Positions 1 through 6,282 of a stretch of DNA of 6,695 nucleotides are shown here, one piece after another (positions within the stretch are counted from its first letter, which is position 1; every line of letters starts with the position of its first letter). The position numbers and the translations under genes are program-made. Source of the stretch: Acidobacteriaceae bacterium. GTDB lineage: Bacteria > Acidobacteriota > Terriglobia > Terriglobales > Acidobacteriaceae. The DNA is taken from NCBI GenBank assembly GCA_003165855.1, contig PMXH01000024.1:1-6695 (forward strand), read 5' to 3'. Under the pieces are notes generated by a model. It did no database searches. It was given only the letters and a program-made list of their open reading frames with translations, and had not been told where the DNA came from.

Positions 1-341
1 TCCATAAACCAGGGCACGACGATGCGGTAATTCCGCGGAACGTTCGGAATGCCATCAACGTCTACCAGACAAAAGGTCTTATCCACGGACGGTCGAGTAT
101 TGGTGCAGCCGATATCGCAGCCGCACGAACATCATTGGCAACTTCCAGATGACGTATCAGGATCGTCGAATCAATTGCGACGACTATCCTTGGAGCGCGC
201 CACCTGAATAAACCACATCACGAAATCGAGAATGACCCCCTGGTGTGGGAACAGATTGCATCGATGATCGATTCCGAACTGTCGGAAAGCACGGCAGCAG
301 TTGAAGCGTCCTTCACTTCCACCTCCCTGGGTGTGAGATAG
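1..341 (+). pseudogene. Frame-broken C-terminal remnant of an alpha/beta-hydrolase-like protein
   Basis: No single frame is open, but three consecutive segments read as one coherent protein tail. Positions 3-~125 give a segment containing NVRNAINVYQTKGLIHGR. Positions 131-~196 in another frame give IIGNFQMTYQDRRINCDDYPW. From about 198 the first frame resumes with KPHHEIENDPLVWEQIASMI and stops at TAG 339-341. The joins fit one missing base around 111-131 and one extra base around 194-204; left uncorrected, the first frame stops at TGA 150-152 and the second at TAA 209-211. The HHEIENDPLVW segment followed by an amphipathic helix resembles the catalytic-histidine tail of alpha/beta hydrolases, with His at about 216-221. 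The family call is inference from this tail only; the rest lies upstream of the window. It may be a true pseudogene or an intact gene with two sequencing errors. Coding in these frames is fairly convincing; the family is uncertain. Confidence 0.45.
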
Positions 342-380
342 GACCAAACATAACGCGGCTTCTGCGACCCGTGGTTCGAT

Positions 381-406
381 GATTGGTAAAGAAAAGAAGA
401 CCAATC
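381..406. repeat. Perfect 7-bp inverted repeat with 12-nt purine loop
   Basis: GATTGGT (381-387) is followed by twelve A/G-only bases (388-399) and then ACCAATC (400-406), an exact reverse complement. It lies in the short non-coding gap between the broken hydrolase and the small GTG-started gene, 35 bases before that gene's start. No T-run follows on either strand, so it is not a typical intrinsic terminator. It could be an operator half-site pair or a 5'-leader hairpin; function unknown. Confidence 0.45.
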
Positions 407-427
407 TCTCAATATGCAGTTCCGAGA

Positions 428-435
428 TAGGAGGA
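428..435 (+). promoter_or_regulatory. Strong Shine-Dalgarno for the small Cys-containing gene
   Basis: TAGGAGGA is nearly a full match to the anti-Shine-Dalgarno of 16S rRNA and ends 6 bases before GTG at 442. It decides the start: the longer reading from ATG 379 has no such site, and its first 21 codons would run across the inverted repeat and the ribosome binding site. Confidence 0.7.
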
Positions 436-441
436 ACGACC

Positions 442-630
442 GTGTGCTCTCCAATGCTAACAGTGCAGGCAGTGCCGACCGGCGGCTCACTCGTGCAAGG
501 CGGTTGCTGTGAAATCTGCGTTCACGAGAAGTATGAAGCCGAGTTTAATCCTCTACATATGAACTGGGTCCTGGTCGACGACACAAAAGGAAGTCCCCGG
601 GCCCAAATGCGGTGGGTGGTTGACCGATAG
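442..630 (+). CDS. Small protein of unknown function with a Cys-Cys-x2-Cys-x-His cluster
   Basis: This is a 62-residue protein whose family I do not recognise. It starts at GTG 442, six bases after a near-perfect Shine-Dalgarno, and ends at TAG 628-630. The N-terminal third (residues 1-20) is rich in Gly, Val and Thr and has no signal peptide or membrane segment. A tight cluster CCEICVHE covers residues 22-29 (Cys22, Cys23, Cys26, His28), a spacing that could bind a metal ion or take part in disulfide chemistry. The C-terminal half has regularly spaced aromatic and hydrophobic residues (MNWVLVDD at 40-47, QMRWVVDR at 55-62), which suggests two beta strands joined by a charged turn. Coding is supported by the start site, by mostly G/C third positions and by the non-random pattern. 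The product is probably cytoplasmic. Nothing in the context fixes its role; it is on the same strand as the phosphoketolase 530 bases further on. Confidence 0.6.
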   Translation: MCSPMLTVQAVPTGGSLVQGGCCEICVHEKYEAEFNPLHMNWVLVDDTKGSPRAQMRWVVDR

Positions 631-878
631 GCATGCCGGCCCTTGAATACTTATGCACGATCTGCATCGGTAGCTCTTCCATCCAGCGACGGCTGTCGTG
701 TTTCAAGTGTTGTTGTTTCCGGCTGCCCCAATTCGGTCAGTGCCCTTGGCAGGTCATTCGACGTCTGTGTAGGAGCAATTGGTAGACAGGTATTTTCATC
801 GACTTGCAACTGGCCACTTCTGGCAGCCGGATTGCGAATACGAAGTGCGATCTTCAAATTGCACCTGGGGATTAGGCC

Positions 879-1052
879 ATGCTCGGACAACTGATGAACA
901 TCCCGACTGACACACTCATTGACATGCTGTACGTAATCCTCGCCGGTGACATCGCAATCACTGCAAACGATGCGTCGGAAATCGAACAGATTCAACGCGA
1001 GTTGCAACGTAGAGGTGAGGACCAATGCTGGAGCTTTCAAACGGTTAACTGA
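879..1052 (+). CDS. Short helical hypothetical protein (57 aa)
   Basis: The frame runs from ATG 879 to TGA 1050-1052; an in-frame TAG just upstream (873-875) limits the start. A G-rich stretch (GGGGA, 867-871) seven bases before the ATG could act as a modest ribosome binding site. The protein is strongly patterned. IPTDTLIDMLYVILAGD (residues 8-24) looks like a capped hydrophobic helix, and NDASEIEQIQRELQRRG (residues 30-46) looks like an amphipathic, coiled-coil-like helix. A short tail with one Cys and one Trp follows. This helix-turn-helix-like order, with good third-position G/C, is what makes it more likely coding than its neighbours. I do not recognise a family. It might be a small regulator or protein-interaction module; that is speculation. 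It lies on the same strand as phosphoketolase, with its stop 108 bases before that gene. Confidence 0.45.
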   Translation: MLGQLMNIPTDTLIDMLYVILAGDIAITANDASEIEQIQRELQRRGEDQCWSFQTVN

Positions 1053-1059
1053 GAGAAGC

Positions 1060-1164
1060 ATGCAATCGGTTTCTTGGATGAGTGTTGAATCGCGACGAAG
1101 GCGGATGCGTGCTGAACCCCAAAGTGTCGGAAGAGCCCGAAGGCGAGTAAGGAAGGGAAAATGA
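1060..1164 (+). CDS. Possible Arg-rich leader peptide overlapping the phosphoketolase start
   Basis: ATG 1060 opens a 34-residue frame ending at TGA 1162-1164, which overlaps the ATG of the phosphoketolase in the arrangement ATGA. A purine-rich GAGAGAAG (1051-1058) lies just before the start, though close to it. Ten of the 34 residues are Arg and two are Lys, with a run SRRRRMR and later ARRRVRKGK. Several Arg codons are AGG, AGA and CGA, which the two large genes use sparingly. The overlap is typical of translationally coupled genes or leader peptides. The unusual composition could also mean that this is simply non-coding sequence around the phosphoketolase ribosome binding site, so the call is weak. 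Confidence 0.22.
   Translation: MQSVSWMSVESRRRRMRAEPQSVGRARRRVRKGK
1149..1157 (+). promoter_or_regulatory. Ribosome binding site of phosphoketolase
   Basis: AAGGAAGGG precedes ATG 1161; counted from the AAGGA core the spacing is 7 bases. It supports ATG 1161 as the start. The resulting N-terminus ([10 protein letters not shown]) leads directly into the conserved [17 protein letters not shown] region at the length expected for the family. Confidence 0.7.
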
Positions 1165-3602
1165 CCCCGCTGACAGAAACTGAAGAAGTAACCAGACCAC
1201 TGAGTGCCGAAGGGATTGCACGATCAACCGTTGCGGGTGCACGGCTCAGCTCAGATGAACTGAGCAGGATCGATGCTTATTGGCGGGCGTGCAAATACCT
1301 GGCTCTAGGCATGATCTATCTTCAGGCGAATCCTCTCTTACGCGAGCCCCTCAAGCCAGAACATATCAAGAGCCGGCTGCTCGGCCATTGGGGCTCAAGC
1401 CCAGGGCTCGCCTTCATCTACACCCATCTGAGTCGCCTCATAAAAAGAGACGACCTCGAGATGATGTTTCTCGCAGGCCCAGGACACGGGGCGCCGGGAG
1501 TTTTAGCGCCTATATATCTGGAAGGCACGTACAGTGAAATCTATCCGGAGAAAAGCCAGGATGAGAAGGGACTGCGAGAGTTCTTCAAACAGTTCTCGTT
1601 TCCCGGCGGTATCGGCAGCCACTGTACTCCAGAGACGCCGGGTTCGATTCATGAAGGAGGGGAACTCGGATATGTGCTCTCGCACGCCTGCGGAGCCGCG
1701 TTTGACAATCCCGACCTGGTTGTGGCGGCGGTCGTGGGTGACGGCGAAGCTGAAACTGGGCCGCTCGCGACCTCGTGGCACATCAGCAAGTTTCTGAACC
1801 CGATCCGCGATGGCGCTGTTCTACCGATACTTCACCTCAATGGATACAAGATCAACAATCCGACTTTGCTGGCACGGATTACTCACGACGAACTGGAGGA
1901 CTTGTTACGCGGGTATGGCTGGAATCCCTACTTTGTGGAGGGATCCGATCACGACAGCATGCATCAGGCGATGGCCGCGACGCTTGAGCAGTGCATCGCG
2001 GAGATTAAAGGCCATCAGCAGGAGTGCCGGATGAGCGGTCTTGCCACGCGGCCCCGCTGGCCAATGGTGGTATTACGCTCGCCAAAGGGATGGAGCGCAC
2101 CGACCCTGGTAGATGGGCATCACATTGAAGCCTTCTGGCGTTCGCATCAAGTTCCCCTAGCCGACGTGAAGACCAACCCGGAACACCTGCGCCTACTCGA
2201 GACCTGGCTGCGATCGTTCAAGCCGGAAGAGTTCTTCGATGAATGCGGGAGGGTGCGACCGGAGATCGCAGCATTTGCGCCGAAAGGGCAGCGCCGCATG
2301 AGCGCCAGCCCGCACGCGAATGCAGAACTCAGGAAAACACTGCGGTTGCCCGGGTTTCGCGATTATGCCGTCAAGACCGACCGCCCAGGAAATACCGAAG
2401 TGGAGAACGTGCCTCCGCTGGGACGTTTTCTGCGCGATGTCATGAAGTGGAATATGGACAGCTTTCGAGTGTTCGCCCCAGACGAGAACACGTCCAACAA
2501 GCTTGATGCGATTTATGAGGTTTCGAAGAAGTTCTGGATCGCTGAAAGCTTCCCCGAGGACCGCGATGGAACAGAACTGTCTTCGGACGGACGCGTTGTC
2601 GAAATGTTGAGCGAGCACACGATGGAAGGCATGCTCGAGGGCTACTTGGTTACGGGTCGCAATGGCTTTCTATCGTCTTATGAAGCGTTCGTGCACGTGA
2701 TCGACTCGATGTTCAATCAGCACGCCAAGTGGTTGTCCATCTGCAACCAGTTGTCTTGGCGCCGCAAAATCGCGTCGTTGAACCTGCTCATTACCTCAAC
2801 CGTGTGGCGTCAGGATCACAACGGCTTTACGCACCAGGACCCCGGTTTCCTCGATGTAGTGCTTAACAAAAGCGCCGCCGTTACACGCATCTATCTTCCG
2901 CCCGATGCCAACTGTCTGCTCTCCGTGGCAGATCATTGCCTGCGCTCGGAAAACTACATCAACGTCATCGTCTCGGACAAACAGAAGCATCTCCAGTACC
3001 TAGACATCGATGCTGCGATTACCCACTGCACAAAAGGCATTGGCATCTGGAATTGGGCCAGCAACGATGAGGGCCACGAACCCGATGTGGTCTTTGCAGC
3101 GGCCGGCGACATCCCCACCCAGGAAGCCCTGGCTGCAACAGCACTGCTCAGGGAGCGCTTCCCGGGCCTCAGAATCAGATTCGTCAATGTTGTCGACCTG
3201 TTTAAGTTGCAACCGAGCACGGAACATCCGCATGGCTTAACGGACGCGGACTTCGATTCTCTCTTTACCGTCAACAAGCCAATCATCTTCAACTTTCATG
3301 GTTATCCCTGGTTGATTCACCGTCTCGCCTACCGCCGCACGAACCATCGGAACCTGCACGTACGGGGTTACAAGGAGAAGGGGAACATTAATACACCGAT
3401 GGAACTGGCAATCAACAACCAGACGGACCGATTCAGTCTCGCCATCGACGCGATTGACCGCATCCCGAAACTGCAACGAATCGGCGCGCACGCCAAAGAG
3501 GTATTCCGGGATTGCCAGATTGCATGCCGCCGTCATGCTTACGAGCACGGAATCGACAGTTCTGAGATTAGCGGTTGGAAGTGGACTTGCGCGGTGAAGT
3601 GA
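1161..3602 (+). CDS. xfp: Phosphoketolase (xylulose-5-phosphate / fructose-6-phosphate)
   Basis: This thiamine-diphosphate enzyme splits xylulose-5-phosphate with inorganic phosphate into acetyl-phosphate and glyceraldehyde-3-phosphate; some members also split fructose-6-phosphate into acetyl-phosphate and erythrose-4-phosphate. It is cytoplasmic. At 813 residues it is full length. Domains run in the usual order: N-terminal diphosphate-binding (about 25-385), central pyrimidine-binding (about 390-605) and C-terminal (about 610-810). The cofactor motif GDGEAETGP lies at 193-201, with NGYKINNPT at 227-235. Residues matching the active site of characterised bifidobacterial enzymes are present: His76 (GHWG), His109 (GPGHG), His154 ([11 protein letters not shown]), Lys309 (SPKGW), His329 (SHQVPL), Ser445, Glu485 (LSEH), and Gln551, Asn554 and His558 in [14 protein letters not shown]. 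Sequence alone does not show whether fructose-6-phosphate is used. No frame damage is seen. The glycogen phosphorylase follows after 140 bases with no clear terminator, so one transcript is plausible. Confidence 0.97.
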   Translation: MTPLTETEEVTRPLSAEGIARSTVAGARLSSDELSRIDAYWRACKYLALGMIYLQANPLLREPLKPEHIKSRLLGHWGSSPGLAFIYTHLSRLIKRDDLEMMFLAGPGHGAPGVLAPIYLEGTYSEIYPEKSQDEKGLREFFKQFSFPGGIGSHCTPETPGSIHEGGELGYVLSHACGAAFDNPDLVVAAVVGDGEAETGPLATSWHISKFLNPIRDGAVLPILHLNGYKINNPTLLARITHDELEDLLRGYGWNPYFVEGSDHDSMHQAMAATLEQCIAEIKGHQQECRMSGLATRPRWPMVVLRSPKGWSAPTLVDGHHIEAFWRSHQVPLADVKTNPEHLRLLETWLRSFKPEEFFDECGRVRPEIAAFAPKGQRRMSASPHANAELRKTLRLPGFRDYAVKTDRPGNTEVENVPPLGRFLRDVMKWNMDSFRVFAPDENTSNKLDAIYEVSKKFWIAESFPEDRDGTELSSDGRVVEMLSEHTMEGMLEGYLVTGRNGFLSSYEAFVHVIDSMFNQHAKWLSICNQLSWRRKIASLNLLITSTVWRQDHNGFTHQDPGFLDVVLNKSAAVTRIYLPPDANCLLSVADHCLRSENYINVIVSDKQKHLQYLDIDAAITHCTKGIGIWNWASNDEGHEPDVVFAAAGDIPTQEALAATALLRERFPGLRIRFVNVVDLFKLQPSTEHPHGLTDADFDSLFTVNKPIIFNFHGYPWLIHRLAYRRTNHRNLHVRGYKEKGNINTPMELAINNQTDRFSLAIDAIDRIPKLQRIGAHAKEVFRDCQIACRRHAYEHGIDSSEISGWKWTCAVK

Positions 3603-3730
3603 GCGAGCGTCAGCAATTGCTATGGACTGGGGCAATGTGGGGACAGCAACCCGTGCGAATTACGACCTTTTGCGTATCACACAAATTGTCCGGTGAGATG
3701 TTGCCAGCCGGCGCATTCTCGCAGATCTGA

Positions 3731-3736
3731 GAGGAG
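3731..3736 (+). promoter_or_regulatory. Ribosome binding site of glycogen phosphorylase
   Basis: GAGGAG ends 6 bases before ATG 3743, the ideal distance. It fixes the phosphorylase start and shows that translation begins independently of the phosphoketolase. In the gap 3603-3742 I found only short weak inverted repeats, no T-rich terminator and no convincing promoter. Confidence 0.75.
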
Positions 3737-3742
3737 TCGATC

Positions 3743-6253
3743 ATGATTACTAAAGCCGCCGCAAAGCGGCACGCAGTGCCGGATACCAAGAAGCTCGTCG
3801 CCAAGTATGGGTGTGGTCCCGTGCACTTCTCCGGAACGGACGAGGCCCTGTATGAACGGCATTTGCTGTTCGACAGTGGTGTCGACCTGGCGGCCGCCAC
3901 TGCGCGTGATCGGTTCGAGGCCCTTGCACGGTCGGTGCGAGACGTTCTGTCTCAGAGATGGCTCTTGACCGAGACGACTTACGAGGAGAAGAACCCCAAG
4001 CGCCTCTATTACCTTTCGATGGAGTTTCTCATCGGCCGCTCACTGGCGAATAATGTTACGAACCTTCTGCTCGCTTCGCTAACAGATCAGTTCACCCAGG
4101 ATAAGAAACTGAACCTGCTCGAGGTATTGGAGCAGGAACCCGATGCGGGACTTGGCAACGGCGGCCTTGGACGCCTGGCGGCCTGCTTCATTGAATCCGC
4201 CGCGACGATGCAGCTACCCGCGATGGGATACGGATTGCGCTATGAGTATGGCATTTTCAAACAATCCATTCAGAACGGATGGCAGCAGGAAATGCCGGAC
4301 AACTGGCTCCGTTCTCCCGATCCGTGGGAGATCGCTCGCCCGAACGAGAAGGTGGAAGTCAGCGTGGGTTGCTCGTTCGAACTCAGCGGAGGCAGCCTGC
4401 GCCCCGTGCCCGGGCGTCCATCGACACTGTTCGGTATCCCATTCGACCGCCCTGTAATCGGATACGGCGGTTCCACGATCAACACGCTACGCCTCTGGGC
4501 GGCAGCAGCGCACGACTACTTTAACTTTGAAGAGTTCTCCCACGGCGATTTCGTAGAGGCATTTACTCAGACCCTTGGTGCCGAAACCCTAACACGCGTC
4601 CTCTATCCCGACGATTCAAGAGTTATGGGGCAGGGTCTGCGACTGCTGCAAGAGTACTTCCTTGTTGCCTGCTCCCTCGCGGATACGGTACGTCGCTTCC
4701 AACGCTCTAACTCGGATTGGAGCTTGTTTGCAGAGAAAGTGGCGATTCAAATGAACGATACTCACCCCTCTCTGGCAGTGCCGGAACTCATGCGAATCCT
4801 GATTGACCAAGTGCACCTCGAATGGGACGAAGCCTGGCAGATCACACAGAACACGCTGGCGTACACGAATCACACCTTGTTGCCCGAAGCGCTGGAAAAG
4901 TGGCCAGTGAAGTGGTTTGAAGAAATGCTGCCCCGGCAGCTCGAGATCATCTATGAAATCAATCGCCGCTTTTTGGGCGATGTCCGCGGACGGGTTCCGG
5001 GCGACCAGGAACGGACCCAACGTGTGAGCCTCGTGGAAGATGGTTCAGAAAAAAAGATTCGTATGGCCAATCTGGCGGTCGTAGGTTCTCACAGCACCAA
5101 CGGTGTGGCAGAGATTCACTCCAAGCTCTTGCGTGAGACCACGCTCAAAGACTTGGCAGAAATCTTTCCGGATCGTTTCAACAACAAAACGAATGGAGTC
5201 ACACCCCGACGCTGGCTGCAATTATGCAATCCCGGACTTTCTGGACTCATCACCGATGCCATTGGAGATGCCTGGATCCGCGATCTAAGCGAATTAAGCA
5301 AGCTCAAAGCATTTACCGAAGACAAGGCCTTCCGTGATGGCTTCCGCAAAGCCAAGCGAAATGCCAAGCGACAATTCTGTGATTGGCTCCGCTGGTCGAC
5401 CGGGGCGACCGTTGACTCGGAGTCGATCTTCGATTGCCAGGTCAAACGCATCCACGAGTACAAACGCCAATTCCTGAATGCACTGCGGATCGTTGTGCTC
5501 TACAACCGGCTGCGCCAGGACCCGGGGCTCAACCTATACCCACGTACGTTCTTTTTCGCCGGCAAGGCCGCGCCCGCCTATCGGCTCGCCAAGGTGATCA
5601 TCAAGTTCATTAACAATCTGGCTGCGACCATCGATGGCGACCCCACAGTGCGCGGACGGCTTAAGGTGGTATTCCTGCCCGACTACTGCGTCTCGCTGGC
5701 GGAGCATCTCATTCCCTCCAGTGACGTTTCCAACCAGATTTCGACGGCAGGCTATGAAGCCAGTGGTACCAGCAACATGAAGTTCATGATGAACGGTGCA
5801 TTGACGATCGGCACACGCGACGGCGCGACCATCGAGATGGCAGCAGAGGCGGGCGAGGAGAATTTCTTCCTCTTCGGTTTGACGGCTGAGCAGGTGATTG
5901 GCAGTCGCGGATGGTACAACCCGCACTGGCACTACCAACATGATCCGGAGATCCGTCAAGCTCTGGACTTGATTTTCTCGGACTATTTCAGCGGCGATGC
6001 GCCGGGTGTCTTTGAGCCGTTGCGGGACATGCTGCTGACGCACGGCGACTACTACATGCACTTGGCGGACCTGAACTCATACCTCACGTCAGACGCGCAG
6101 ATGAGCGCGTTATATGCCGATTCCGACGCGTGGGCGCGCAAAGCCATCTTGAACGTTGCGGGTTCGGGGAAGTTCTCCAGCGACCGCACCATCGCTGAAT
6201 ACGCAACCGAGATCTGGAACGTAAAGCCGTGTCCAATCTCAGAAACAACGTAA
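3743..6253 (+). CDS. glgP: Glycogen / alpha-glucan phosphorylase (GT35)
   Basis: This pyridoxal-phosphate enzyme removes glucose from the non-reducing ends of alpha-1,4-glucan with phosphate, giving glucose-1-phosphate. It acts on cytoplasmic glycogen or maltodextrin. The 836 residues match the classical family length. Visible landmarks are KRLYYLSMEFLIGR (86-99), the glycine-rich DAGLGNGGLGRLAACF (134-149), QMNDTHP (336-342), YTNHTLLPEALE (374-385, His377), KTNGVTPRRW (482-491), VKRIHEYKRQ (567-576, with Arg569 and Lys574 of the phosphate site), and the cofactor signature EASGTSNMKFMMN (672-684) with Lys680 as the pyridoxal Schiff-base lysine, then NGALTIGTRDGATIEM. From about residue 339 these positions agree with rabbit muscle phosphorylase numbering. 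The first 55 residues do not resemble the muscle N-terminus with its phosphorylatable Ser14, so that form of control is not expected. It follows phosphoketolase by 140 bases, linking glucan breakdown to acetyl-phosphate production. A secreted protein follows after 29 bases. Confidence 0.98.
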   Translation: MITKAAAKRHAVPDTKKLVAKYGCGPVHFSGTDEALYERHLLFDSGVDLAAATARDRFEALARSVRDVLSQRWLLTETTYEEKNPKRLYYLSMEFLIGRSLANNVTNLLLASLTDQFTQDKKLNLLEVLEQEPDAGLGNGGLGRLAACFIESAATMQLPAMGYGLRYEYGIFKQSIQNGWQQEMPDNWLRSPDPWEIARPNEKVEVSVGCSFELSGGSLRPVPGRPSTLFGIPFDRPVIGYGGSTINTLRLWAAAAHDYFNFEEFSHGDFVEAFTQTLGAETLTRVLYPDDSRVMGQGLRLLQEYFLVACSLADTVRRFQRSNSDWSLFAEKVAIQMNDTHPSLAVPELMRILIDQVHLEWDEAWQITQNTLAYTNHTLLPEALEKWPVKWFEEMLPRQLEIIYEINRRFLGDVRGRVPGDQERTQRVSLVEDGSEKKIRMANLAVVGSHSTNGVAEIHSKLLRETTLKDLAEIFPDRFNNKTNGVTPRRWLQLCNPGLSGLITDAIGDAWIRDLSELSKLKAFTEDKAFRDGFRKAKRNAKRQFCDWLRWSTGATVDSESIFDCQVKRIHEYKRQFLNALRIVVLYNRLRQDPGLNLYPRTFFFAGKAAPAYRLAKVIIKFINNLAATIDGDPTVRGRLKVVFLPDYCVSLAEHLIPSSDVSNQISTAGYEASGTSNMKFMMNGALTIGTRDGATIEMAAEAGEENFFLFGLTAEQVIGSRGWYNPHWHYQHDPEIRQALDLIFSDYFSGDAPGVFEPLRDMLLTHGDYYMHLADLNSYLTSDAQMSALYADSDAWARKAILNVAGSGKFSSDRTIAEYATEIWNVKPCPISETT

Positions 6254-6282
6254 AGAGGACGAGAACCCCGCAGCGTGTCCGA

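Larger units (their letters stand above)
631..1160. other. 530-bp stretch without a large gene, holding short candidate ORFs
   Basis: I see no large protein gene, RNA gene or terminator here. On the plus strand, ATG 633 opens a Cys-rich 50-codon frame (to TAG 783-785) two bases after the preceding stop, but it has no ribosome binding site. Better candidates at 879-1052 and 1060-1164 are listed separately. On the minus strand a 136-codon frame is open from 1061 down to 651. It lacks a Shine-Dalgarno, is rich in Thr, Pro and Gln, and looks like an antisense shadow. TTGACC at 620-625 resembles a -35 box, but no good -10 lies at the proper distance. The promoter for phosphoketolase is probably in this stretch or upstream of the small genes, but I cannot place it. 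Confidence 0.5.

Noticed and set aside
335..432. Nine-base direct repeat GAGATAGGA at 335-343 and 424-432
   Set aside because: Short, only two copies, and the second copy partly coincides with the Shine-Dalgarno; chance is a sufficient explanation.
620..651. Possible sigma-70 promoter with TTGACC at 620-625
   Set aside because: The best -10-like hexamer (AATACT, 646-651) is 20 bases away and matches only 4 of 6 positions; hexamers at 17-18 bases are worse.
651..1061. 136-codon open frame on the minus strand
   Set aside because: It has no Shine-Dalgarno, a low-complexity Thr/Pro/Gln-rich C-terminus, and runs antisense to the better patterned plus-strand frame at 879-1052. It resembles no family I know. 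Homology would be needed to revive it.
946..1164. 72-codon plus-strand frame extending the Arg-rich leader upstream
   Set aside because: The upstream part overlaps the 879-1052 frame, has no ribosome binding site at ATG 946, and reads like an out-of-frame shadow; only the part from 1060 has some support.
1244..1265. Hairpin GCTCAG-ATGAA-CTGAGC with an alternative pairing arm
   Set aside because: It lies inside phosphoketolase codons 28-35 encoding ordinary family sequence; a six-base stem within coding DNA is not strong evidence of regulation.
3603..3742. Terminator or small gene between phosphoketolase and phosphorylase
   Set aside because: Only weak 5-base stems (ATTGC/GCAAT, 3616-3636) and no T-run were found; a 24-codon frame beginning ATGGACTGG has no ribosome binding site.
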